A stretch of DNA of 35,423 nucleotides from Paraburkholderia haematera (GTDB lineage: Bacteria > Pseudomonadota > Gammaproteobacteria > Burkholderiales > Burkholderiaceae). The stretch is from assembly GCF_905220975.1 (NCBI RefSeq), contig NZ_CAJNBK010000044.1, positions 1 to 35,423 on the forward strand, written 5' to 3'. Below are positions 1-7,069 of the stretch, in pieces. Numbering within the stretch: the stretch's first letter is position 1; each line of letters begins with the position of its first letter. The notes under the pieces were generated by a model. The model had not been told where the DNA came from. It did not search any database and saw only the letters and a list, made by a program, of their open reading frames with translations. The position numbers and the translations under genes are program-made.

Positions 1-218
1 ATGAACGGGTAATAGCGCGACAGCGCGAACCCCGCGCCCGCGACCATCAGCGCGGCGAACAGCCAGTCGACGATACCGAGGCGCTTCAGAAACGGGCGCT
101 CGTCAAACTGCATCGGCATTTGAGCCGGCGTTTGAGGCGCGGCCATTGCAGCATCCCACTGACGCGCAAGCGCCGGGTCCGGCGCACCGGCATCGAGAGA
201 CGATCGTGTCAGGTTCAT
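1..218 (-). CDS. ccsB: CcsB/ResC-like cytochrome c biogenesis protein, N-terminal fragment
   Basis: A reading frame starts at ATG 218-216 and stays open to the window edge (72 codons plus 2 bases). A strong GGAGGGG ribosome site lies just upstream. The protein has a hydrophilic N-terminal tail of about 40 residues, then DERPFLKRLGIVDWLFAALM followed by a hydrophobic stretch ending in ALSRYYPF. From memory this matches the N-terminus of Burkholderia CcsB, the membrane partner of ResB in system II haem delivery and ligation to apocytochromes. The gene lies downstream of three cytochrome genes on the same strand, which fits that job. Oddly, its usual partner resB is not between it and the upstream cytochrome; only 439 bases separate them. 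The assignment rests on the N-terminus alone, so another multi-pass membrane protein is possible. Confidence 0.65.
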   Translation of the reverse strand, partial: MNLTRSSLDAGAPDPALARQWDAAMAAPQTPAQMPMQFDERPFLKRLGIVDWLFAALMVAGAGFALSRYYPF

Positions 219-657
219 GGTCCCCTCCGTCGCACGGATCGCATCGACAGAATGTCGTCCGCATGCAATTGGCTCACTTCCAGGTGCGCATCGAGCCTCG
301 CATCGTTCCACGCCTGTGTCCCAAGGCACGGTCTTCTAGTGCTGGTTCCCCGCCCCCCATAGACGCCGCCGGTCGTGATCGGAATAACCGTCGCTGCCAT
401 GAGCGCCGGCTTCCCGTTTCGCTGCGTAAGTTTCCACTGCAGATTGAAAAAAAAGCGCCCGCCCGGGGGAGACGGTGCGCAAACCGTTCGCCACATCGCT
501 ATCGACACTCTCATCCGAGGCGATCTCAGCATTGATGCAGGGGTTCTTGCAGGCGCCGCCGCCGTGCAATGGCTCATCCGCGTTGCACAGATCCGCCGGA
601 CGGCGTGGGCTCTGAATCGCCACGCCGACGGGCGCAGCGACAGGTGGGGCAATTTGC
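219..657. other. 439-base gap with no convincing gene
   Basis: No frame here has good coding character. The longest open frames are rich in Arg/Pro/Ser and lack ribosome sites. The gap holds a possible terminator for the upstream cytochrome gene and the ribosome site of the CcsB-like gene. It is far too short to hold a resB gene or a substantial resB remnant. Confidence 0.6.
447..480 (-). terminator. possible rho-independent terminator after the diheme cytochrome gene
   Basis: Read on the minus strand, a very GC-rich stretch with self-complementary GCGC ends (480-477 and 458-455) runs directly into eight T residues (454-447). The inner stem is poor, so this is only a weak candidate. If real it would separate the cytochrome genes from the CcsB-like gene. 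Confidence 0.3.
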
Positions 658-1332
658 TCATTGCTCGGCCGGCGGGTTGGCCGCCGCCTCCGTTTCTGGC
701 GGAAACGCCTCAACGAAGGCCGCTACTGCGCGCATATCCTGATCCGACATATTGCCGCAGGCCGCCTTCATGACTTCACCGCGAGGTCTTTGATCGGTGT
801 TGCGCTGGAAAACCAATAGCTGCTTGATGATGTAGTCCGCGTGTTGACCGGCGAGCCGCGGGAACTGATTCATTCCCTCGCCGCGCTGGCCGTGGCACGA
901 GACGCATGCCGCGACGCCCTTGTCCGGCAACCCGGACACAAAGATCGCTTTCCCTTCGGCAATCAGCGACTCGTCGCCGGGTTCGCCCATCACCGTCCGC
1001 TGACTGGAAAAGTACGTTGCGAGTTCGTCGATCTGCGCCTCGCTGAGGTGCGTAAAGCCCCACATAAACCGCTTGGCGTTCGGGTCCGATCGGGCGTGCG
1101 TCTTGAAGTCCGTCAGTTGATCGACAAGGTATTCCTTTCGTTGCCCCGCCAGCTTGGGAAAGACCGGCGATACCGAAACGCCGTTCGCACCATGACAGTT
1201 CGAGCAGACCTGCAGAGCAATAGTCTTTCCGGCGACAGCCGGGTTGTCGACTGCTCTGGACCGATCCATGTCGTGACAGCCCGAGCCTGCGAGCAACATC
1301 CCAAGGGAGATGATTTGCGCCATCTTTTTCAT
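658..1332 (-). CDS. diheme cytochrome c, c4-like
   Basis: The 224-residue exported protein has two class I cytochrome c domains. Haem attachment motifs are CSNCH (residues 43-47) and CVSCH (143-147). Likely sixth ligands are Met90 and Met188, each within the conserved C-terminal helix region. The repeated LAGQ...Y...QL pattern is typical of cytochrome c4, a periplasmic electron shuttle to terminal oxidases. The start was set at ATG 1332 because AAGGAGGG lies 8 bases upstream and a signal sequence (MKKMAQIISLGMLLAGSG) follows; an upstream in-frame ATG would give an unlikely basic leader. Cys19 could be lipidated, but the lipobox is non-canonical. It follows the Cyc2-like gene by 74 bases, so it may accept electrons from it (inference). 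Confidence 0.9.
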   Translation of the reverse strand: MKKMAQIISLGMLLAGSGCHDMDRSRAVDNPAVAGKTIALQVCSNCHGANGVSVSPVFPKLAGQRKEYLVDQLTDFKTHARSDPNAKRFMWGFTHLSEAQIDELATYFSSQRTVMGEPGDESLIAEGKAIFVSGLPDKGVAACVSCHGQRGEGMNQFPRLAGQHADYIIKQLLVFQRNTDQRPRGEVMKAACGNMSDQDMRAVAAFVEAFPPETEAAANPPAEQ

Positions 1333-1406
1333 GTCACGACCCTCCTTACCGCTACTTTTCCGCTGTCCAGATCGACTTCGTTCCGTACGAACCGTCGAAT
1401 GGCACG

Positions 1407-2792
1407 TCACCAATACGCGGCCCATAAATAGACGAACAGCGTGTCGTTGTCCGACGCGTTGCGCCCGTTTCCGTCGTAGTTGGATCGAGATCCCAGGTAC
1501 TTGGTGAAATGCGTGTATTGCAGGCCGATCCGGATGTTCTGCACTGGAATCCAGAAAATCTCGGGGGTCCAGCCTTGCGTGGCGGGCGAAAAATTCGCGC
1601 TGCTGGCGTAGGCGACGCTATCGGTGCTGCCCGACACGTTGAAGAACGAGAAGCTCACGCCATACTTGGCCTGATAGATGTACGATGCTTTCAGCAGCAA
1701 CGATCTGAGATTTGCCGACTGACTGTCGCCAAAGATGAAATTATTCGGATCACTGATGTTCTCGTGTATGTAGCGGGCCTGCGCAGTAATCGTATGCGGA
1801 TCAAGCAGGTATTGATACTGCGCATCCACGCCGATATCGCGATAGCGGGTCACACCCTGCGTGAAGATCGGGAAAGCGTTGGGATCGTTGGGATAGACAT
1901 CCGCAAGCAGCCCGAACGTCCCGACCATGATGTTGTGCGGGCCCCATTCGCGAGTCAGCGCGACGCGCCAATAGGGGTTGTAGCCTTTCAGATAGGTCTG
2001 CGGGTGAGCCAGGTCTCCAGCCTTGCTGCCATGGCTCAGAAACGACCAGATTCCGTCGGCGGTGCTGTACGCGGTCAGTTCCGCATAGACCATCTTGTTC
2101 CAGTACAGGTAGCCGCCAATGCCGACGACCTGCTGCGCCAACGCGCCTTCGATGAGCGTCGTAAACTGCGGCGACCCAACCGCGCTCGTCGACGAAGAGA
2201 CATACGGATAACTCCATGCCGGAGCGGAGTTAAAGACGTCCTGCACAGTCGGATTGTTGTGCAACGTTACGCCCAGTATGAAGTCGCTCGCTTCGCCGAT
2301 GATCCGTTCCACGTAACGGACATCGGTATTGTCCGTTCCCCAATGACCGATCCACTTGCCATCGCCATTCTGGTGATCGTAGTTCGTGTAGGTATATTGA
2401 GCGAACGCGCCGATCTTGTCGGTGATCTTCCCGGCGAGGAAAATGCTGGTCGCATCCCATGTCAGATTACCGTCTTTGGGCGAAATGGGATTCCCGTTAG
2501 CGTCATTGTTGTGCCTGGTTTTGGTCGCATCGACCGTCCCCATGACAGCGAGCGGGATGGTGCGTTCGCCGAGCGTATATCCGTTCAGCTTGAACATGCG
2601 CCCATACGGTGTGAGCTCGGGAAACTGACCGCCGGCGTGGCACGCCACGCAGCTTTGTCCCGTTTGACGCGCGAATATCGGCAGCGCGTGGGCGGTAGAC
2701 GCCTGGAACAGACAAAGCGCCAAGACGGCTTCCACCCAACCACAGTGAAGCCGCCTAAAAAATGCAGGAATACTGATAATAGTCTTTGCCAT
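1407..2792 (-). CDS. Cyc2-like monoheme cytochrome/outer-membrane porin fusion
   Basis: This is a 461-residue exported protein with signal peptide cleavage likely after AHA37. Right after it comes LPIFARQTGQSCVACHAGGQ, one haem site at residues 48-52, and then FPELTPYGRMFKLNGYTL. This haem-domain pattern is what I recall for Cyc2, the outer-membrane iron oxidase of Acidithiobacillus and Zetaproteobacteria. The remaining ~380 residues alternate aromatic and polar residues and end in an aromatic C-terminus (AAYW), as outer-membrane beta-barrels do. The start at 2792 has a GGGAGAG ribosome site; an upstream ATG at 2840 would bury the signal peptide. Family role: moving electrons across the outer membrane from extracellular donors. 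Whether this homologue oxidises a metal is not shown by sequence. A generic cytochrome-porin is the alternative. Confidence 0.75.
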   Translation of the reverse strand: MAKTIISIPAFFRRLHCGWVEAVLALCLFQASTAHALPIFARQTGQSCVACHAGGQFPELTPYGRMFKLNGYTLGERTIPLAVMGTVDATKTRHNNDANGNPISPKDGNLTWDATSIFLAGKITDKIGAFAQYTYTNYDHQNGDGKWIGHWGTDNTDVRYVERIIGEASDFILGVTLHNNPTVQDVFNSAPAWSYPYVSSSTSAVGSPQFTTLIEGALAQQVVGIGGYLYWNKMVYAELTAYSTADGIWSFLSHGSKAGDLAHPQTYLKGYNPYWRVALTREWGPHNIMVGTFGLLADVYPNDPNAFPIFTQGVTRYRDIGVDAQYQYLLDPHTITAQARYIHENISDPNNFIFGDSQSANLRSLLLKASYIYQAKYGVSFSFFNVSGSTDSVAYASSANFSPATQGWTPEIFWIPVQNIRIGLQYTHFTKYLGSRSNYDGNGRNASDNDTLFVYLWAAYW

Positions 2793-3101
2793 GGCTATCT
2801 CTCCCTGCGCCGTGCTCCACATCTCGATCAACGGCGGCAAAAATCAATGACTGCATTCCTGCATTGCGCCTGAGGGCACCAGGCGAAATGAGAAGAAAGG
2901 TCTTGTAACTACAGCGACCCATCCCCATGAGGCATTCGTGCCCCTCGCCACGTTTGTATTGTGCAAACGGTCGGCAGGAAACGGCATGGGTCAAGGTCCT
3001 ATTCTTGCGGTAGGGGGGGCGCTCAACCGCGCAAGCGATAACGTCTGGTGGGTACTTGTGCGCCGGCCCATGCCTTGCCGCAAGACATCGTCACAGCGTC
3101 G
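2793..3101. other. 309-base regulatory gap upstream of the Cyc2-like gene
   Basis: No gene is apparent. It contains the repeated dyad and -10-like promoter element at 2958-3015 that is also found upstream of the multicopper oxidase operon. A leader of about 160 bases would precede the Cyc2-like start codon. Confidence 0.6.
2958..3015 (-). promoter_or_regulatory. repeated dyad plus -10-like element (copy 1, Cyc2-like operon)
   Basis: On the minus strand the site reads CCCTACCGCAAGNNTAGG (3015-2998), then four free bases, then TGACCCAT (2993-2986). A CACAAT -10-like hexamer follows at 2963-2958. The same bases with the same spacing occur at 18810-18753. The outer bases form an imperfect dyad (CCTA/TAGG). 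No good -35 box is present, so an activator-dependent promoter is likely. Confidence 0.65.
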
Positions 3102-4796
3102 TCACGGCACCATCCAGTCCCCATCGGCAACGAGCCGGACGCGATCCGGCTCGGCAAAGCGGACGATATAGCCGCCTTTGGATGCGAAGCGCTGCCCCGG
3201 CGCCAGCGTCAGGCGCGGGTAGTAGCCGGTCAGGATGCGGCGTTCAAGCATGTCCTGAATGCGCTCGATGAGATAATCCCGCTCGAACGCATCGACCATA
3301 TGGCTAAGCGTCTCCGCCAGCAGACCGCACGCGAGATAGGTGTCCGCCTGGACCTGCGGGGCGACCATTGGAATTTTGCGGATCGAGAACCAGCCGAACG
3401 CATAGTCGACACGGACACGCCGCCCGTCCGGCAAGTCGAATGGATACGCGAGACGCGTGACGCCGCGCCAGCTCGCCGACAACGGCGTGCTATCGAGCCC
3501 GCCCAGCAGCCCCGACATGAACACGGTGTTCGACGGCGGCGGCAAACGCCCGAGCGCCGCGATGTCCGGCGGACGCAGCCATAGCACCAGCACGTCCCCA
3601 CGCGATATTCCGTGCAGGGAGTGCGCGACGCTGTCGCCTGGCGCAAGCGCGCGGTTCGACACCGTCATGCCATGGCCCTTCAATGCGGCGGCGAGCGCCT
3701 GTGCACCCCGCTCGCCGTTGTCGCCGGTGCGATAGACCTGCCAGACTGTTGTCTTCCCTCGCACGGGCTGGCCACTGGCTTCATCAAGAATCCGTCTCGC
3801 GAGCAGCGCCGCCTCGAGCAGCACGCCCCTCGAGAAATACACGGAATAGAAATCCTGGTCGGTTTCGACCGGCACTTCCACGTTGGGAAAGAGACACGGC
3901 ACGGCCTCCTGTTCGCAGAACTCGTGGACCGGCGCCCAGTTCTTGCCGCCGAGTCCCGACAGCACAGCAAACACCGGTTGCTCCACCAGAAGGCGCTTCA
4001 ACTGGTCATGCCACGTCGACGGCGGCCCGCTCAACTCCCAAACATGCAGCTCCCAGCGGCGATTGACCATGAACATCATCTTGCGCGACGAACGCAGCGG
4101 CGGCGTCGCGCCAAGCGGAAACACGTTCTTGTCATCGAAGTACTGTTTAAGCACAGCGAGCATGCCGCTCCGTTTCACCGGGTCCGCATCCGGTGTGATG
4201 ATCGTCGCGAAGTGCAGCACCGTGTCCGTGACGCCTGGAGACCTGCGTCGATCGAGGCGTTTCAGATAGCCGATCAGCGCGGTCATGTCGGTGTCGTTCA
4301 GCGCGTACTGCGGCATCAGATCGCTGAGCGGTTTGCCCTCCGAATCGAGCCCCTCGCGTATCGCCCTTGCGATCGTCGTATCGGTGTAGGGCTCGCGATC
4401 GATCCGCATGCTGGGAACGTACGGCAGGTCGAACTCTTCGGGACTCTCTACGCGAGGATGCACCAGATACCGGTCGGTAATCGGCGGGATGCTGCTATTG
4501 CCTTCTCTCGAGCCAAGGCCGCTGCGCCGATGGCAATTCATGCAGGCCGCAGCGGCGCCTCGCAGGTTCACGCCACCGTCATGCGTCGCCTCAAGCGGTT
4601 CGCCCGAACCCAGCACGCCTTTCTGAAAGATCGCTTCCCCCGTGGTCGCTGTCGTCACCGGCGGCGCCGACGGGGCAGCGTTCGTCTTGCCCACCGGCAC
4701 AATCAATGCGGCGAGCAACACCCATTGAACGAGCAAGCGCGCCGCGAACGGCCGTGCCCGCGCAATGGTTTCAGGGCTGACCCGGGCGCGGCCCAT
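3102..4796 (-). CDS. cytochrome c domain fused to periplasmic-binding-protein-like domain
   Basis: This is a 564-residue exported protein. A basic N-terminus and hydrophobic segment (about residues 20-40) form a signal peptide or anchor. A monoheme cytochrome domain follows, with CMNCH at 85-89 in the context GGVNLRGAAAACMNCHRRSG, extending to about residue 190. The C-terminal ~350 residues resemble type I periplasmic binding proteins (VWQVYRTGDNGERGAQALAA is the usual second-lobe strand-helix pattern), here probably a sensor or docking module rather than a transporter subunit, since no permease is nearby. The start at 4796 lies 2 bases after the upstream stop, implying translational coupling, though the ribosome site is weak. 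It is last in the oxidase operon. The domain call is moderate; the electron-transfer role is inferred from context. Confidence 0.75.
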   Translation of the reverse strand: MGRARVSPETIARARPFAARLLVQWVLLAALIVPVGKTNAAPSAPPVTTATTGEAIFQKGVLGSGEPLEATHDGGVNLRGAAAACMNCHRRSGLGSREGNSSIPPITDRYLVHPRVESPEEFDLPYVPSMRIDREPYTDTTIARAIREGLDSEGKPLSDLMPQYALNDTDMTALIGYLKRLDRRRSPGVTDTVLHFATIITPDADPVKRSGMLAVLKQYFDDKNVFPLGATPPLRSSRKMMFMVNRRWELHVWELSGPPSTWHDQLKRLLVEQPVFAVLSGLGGKNWAPVHEFCEQEAVPCLFPNVEVPVETDQDFYSVYFSRGVLLEAALLARRILDEASGQPVRGKTTVWQVYRTGDNGERGAQALAAALKGHGMTVSNRALAPGDSVAHSLHGISRGDVLVLWLRPPDIAALGRLPPPSNTVFMSGLLGGLDSTPLSASWRGVTRLAYPFDLPDGRRVRVDYAFGWFSIRKIPMVAPQVQADTYLACGLLAETLSHMVDAFERDYLIERIQDMLERRILTGYYPRLTLAPGQRFASKGGYIVRFAEPDRVRLVADGDWMVP

Positions 4797-4798
4797 GG

Positions 4799-5632
4799 CT
4801 AGGGGCTCGGCCGGCTCAGGGCAGGCAACGTCGGCGGCGGCAACTCGGCGTTGATCGACACCGAATTGCGCCGGCCTGGCGAGCCGGGCCGGGTAAACAT
4901 GCCATCGGCCAACGGCGGATTGAGCGAGACCTTCTCGATCGTCAGCTTGTCGCTCTTTCCCGAAGCCGCCGCGCCGCTTTCGATCGTGAACGGTATTTGC
5001 AAACCCTCGACTTCCTTGTAGTCGCTGTACTTCACTACCACCGTCACCGGTCCGTGAGGACCCCGCGCCTCGCGGTCGTTCTTCACGTCGAGAAAGCTCT
5101 GCGCGTCCACCCACACGTGACGGATCACACCGGAAGGCAACTTCACGCCGAGGCGGTAAGCATCGTGTCCGTCGACTTTATCGACACCGTCGAGCGTGAC
5201 ATCGACACCCTTCGCCTGATGGTCGATCAGCAACCCGTCGATAACCTGTTCATCATGCGCGGACCTCAGCTCGTCCATGGTGTAGGGCCGCACTTCCCCA
5301 CTGCCGGTGGCGCTCGGGCTCACCTTCCAGCCTTGTTTGCCGTCGAACATCCGGACAGCCCGCCGGTTGAGCACGGTAATCTCGAAACGTGTCTTGTTCG
5401 GACGTTTCAGCGCGAGGGCAAACGGCAATTCCTCCTCAGGCGTATTCGCACTATCCACGTGCCCGACCCAGACCATGGTCTGGATCTTCCTCCATGCGTC
5501 GAGCCCTCCCCTCGCGGCGATGTTCTTCTCGACGATCTGGTCCGCGCTCAGATCGTGCGCCGGTATTTGCTCGCTCGCGTACACCGCCGCCGTCAGGCAG
5601 CCGACGAGCACCCACAGTGCGATTCGTGTCAT
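4799..5632 (-). CDS. LolA-fold-like periplasmic protein, paralogue 2
   Basis: A 277-residue protein with a clear signal peptide (MTRIALWVLVGCLTAAVYA). The mature part begins with the pattern SADQIVEKNIAARGGLDAWR, then has regularly spaced beta-strands such as KRPNKTRFEI, QGWKVSP and RHVWVDAQSFLDVK. This layout is that of proteins usually annotated as outer-membrane lipoprotein-sorting (LolA-like) proteins: a half-barrel with a hydrophobic groove that carries lipids or lipoproteins in the periplasm. It is clearly homologous along its length to the gene just upstream (5659-6498), so the pair arose by tandem duplication. It is co-directional, 26 bases after its paralogue. A role in delivering an operon product to the outer membrane is inference. 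Confidence 0.75.
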   Translation of the reverse strand: MTRIALWVLVGCLTAAVYASEQIPAHDLSADQIVEKNIAARGGLDAWRKIQTMVWVGHVDSANTPEEELPFALALKRPNKTRFEITVLNRRAVRMFDGKQGWKVSPSATGSGEVRPYTMDELRSAHDEQVIDGLLIDHQAKGVDVTLDGVDKVDGHDAYRLGVKLPSGVIRHVWVDAQSFLDVKNDREARGPHGPVTVVVKYSDYKEVEGLQIPFTIESGAAASGKSDKLTIEKVSLNPPLADGMFTRPGSPGRRNSVSINAELPPPTLPALSRPSP

Positions 5633-5658
5633 GGCAGTGGCCCCCGCACGGATGTCGG

Positions 5659-6498
5659 CTAGTGACTAGTGGACAGTGGCTGTTGGCTCGTCACTTTGGC
5701 CATGGCCAGTTGCGGTTTGGCGAACAGGGCGTCGGCTACCGACGGATTCACCGTGACATGGTCGATCGTCAGCTTGTGCGTCGGCTTGACGCCGCTGACA
5801 ACGGTCTCCAGCGTGTGCGGAATCACGAGCCCATTTTCTTTCCTGTAATCGCGATAGAAAATGGCGACGTTGTGCGTCCGCCCGTCGAGCTTGCGCGGTT
5901 CACCGTCGATCTTCAGTTCGAGAAAACTGCTTGCGTCGATCCAGATGCGGCGTGACGTGTTGTCTTTCTCCGTCAGCTTCAGGACGTACGCGCGGTGTCC
6001 TTCCACTGATTCCACACCCAGGGCATCCACCCGTGAGCCCTTGCTCGCATAGTCGATCAGCGGCCCTTCCAGGTCAGCCGATGCTGCAGCCGATTTAGCC
6101 TCGGCAGAGGTATACGGCTCGACTTCGTCGCGTCCGAGGAAGGGTCTGACCTTCCAGCCCTGCGCGCCGTCGTAGACCTGAAACGCCGTCTGCTCGTTGA
6201 AGCGAACCTCGAAGCGGCTCTTGTTCGGCCGCTTCATCATCATGGTGAACGGCAGCTTGGTGTTCTTCGTGCCGCCGGCTTCGATCTGCCCCGACATCGT
6301 CATCGTATTGACCGCGTGCCACGCCTGAAGCCCGCCGCGCGCCGCGACGTTCCGCTCGACGATCTGCGCGGCACTCAGATGACTCACCGCCGCGGCTTGC
6401 GCCGTTCCCGCGGCCGAGGCCGCGTAGGCAACCGGGCCGGATGCCAGAACACCGGCCACCGAGGCCGCCGAAATCGCCTTCAAAAGAAATCCAGACAT
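5659..6498 (-). CDS. LolA-fold-like periplasmic protein, paralogue 1
   Basis: A 279-residue exported protein with a signal peptide ending near AYAASAAGTAQA. A GGGAGGTGA ribosome site precedes ATG 6498. The mature domain opens with SAAQIVERNVAARGGLQAWH and shares the KRPNKSRFEV, QGWKVRP, RRIWIDASSFLELK and DYRKENGLVIPHTLE segments with its neighbour at 4799-5632. The two differ at many positions, so the duplication is old and both copies look functional. As with the paralogue, the fold suggests a carrier of hydrophobic cargo in the periplasm; the exact cargo is unknown. It follows the 172-residue unknown by 42 bases in the same operon. Confidence 0.75.
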   Translation of the reverse strand: MSGFLLKAISAASVAGVLASGPVAYAASAAGTAQAAAVSHLSAAQIVERNVAARGGLQAWHAVNTMTMSGQIEAGGTKNTKLPFTMMMKRPNKSRFEVRFNEQTAFQVYDGAQGWKVRPFLGRDEVEPYTSAEAKSAAASADLEGPLIDYASKGSRVDALGVESVEGHRAYVLKLTEKDNTSRRIWIDASSFLELKIDGEPRKLDGRTHNVAIFYRDYRKENGLVIPHTLETVVSGVKPTHKLTIDHVTVNPSVADALFAKPQLAMAKVTSQQPLSTSH

Positions 6499-6540
6499 GA
6501 GTCACCTCCCCCATTTGTGTTGCAAATCGCCGTACCGCGA

Positions 6541-7059
6541 TCATTCGACGATCAATCCTTCGACATGAAGCGAACCGACGAATACGTCTACGCGCTCGCC
6601 GGCCTTGATCGGACCGCCCTTGTTGGAAAACACCATCCAGTATTCCTGCCCGGCCTGGAGTGGACCGGTCTGGCGCAACTGCCCGACCTTGTCCATCACC
6701 GGAATTTCGAGCAGAGCGTGGCTCGTGTGCCCGTACAGATAGGCGGTCGCGGTCTTCTCGCCGAGAAGATGCGCCGCCGCCGGGTCCGTCACGCGATAGC
6801 TGAAGCGGATCAGATTGCCCGATGCGGTGCGGCGCACGCTCAGGTTGTCGATGCCCTTCATCATCCCGTAGTAGTTCTTCGCGTGCTGCGACACACTCAC
6901 GGGCAAATACGGCGAATGCCTGGCCGTGAGCGCCGCCGGCGGTCTGGACGCCGCCGGTGTGCTCTGCTGGGCCGCGACCCCTTGAACCAGGGTCGCGGCC
7001 AGACACACGCTGCTCGTGAACAGCACCGCCGGCCTGGTCGATGGGGACCGAAGTTTCAT
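6541..7059 (-). CDS. secreted protein of unknown function
   Basis: A 172-residue protein with signal peptide (cleavage likely after GVAA or AAQ, near residue 30). The start ATG lies 10 bases after the stop of the giant gene and has a GAGGGGG ribosome site, so it belongs to the same operon. The mature part is short strands alternating with turns (GNLIRFSYRVTDP, TATAYLYGHTSHALLEIP, QEYWMVFSNKGG, ERVDVFVGSLHVEGLIVE), suggesting a small beta-sandwich. It has no cysteines or haem motif in the mature part and no membrane segment. I do not recognise the family. Its place between the giant protein and the LolA-like genes suggests an accessory of the oxidase system. Confidence 0.8.
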   Translation of the reverse strand: MKLRSPSTRPAVLFTSSVCLAATLVQGVAAQQSTPAASRPPAALTARHSPYLPVSVSQHAKNYYGMMKGIDNLSVRRTASGNLIRFSYRVTDPAAAHLLGEKTATAYLYGHTSHALLEIPVMDKVGQLRQTGPLQAGQEYWMVFSNKGGPIKAGERVDVFVGSLHVEGLIVE

Positions 7060-7069
7060 GACAGCCCCC

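Noticed and set aside
215..713. Minus-strand frames of 125-148 codons between the CcsB-like and cytochrome genes
   Set aside because: No ribosome site, no export signal or family resemblance, and one overlaps the start of the CcsB-like gene.
2958..3015. Sigma-54 promoter in the shared element
   Set aside because: No GG/GC pair with the -24/-12 spacing; the conserved blocks fit an activator site plus a -10-like box better.
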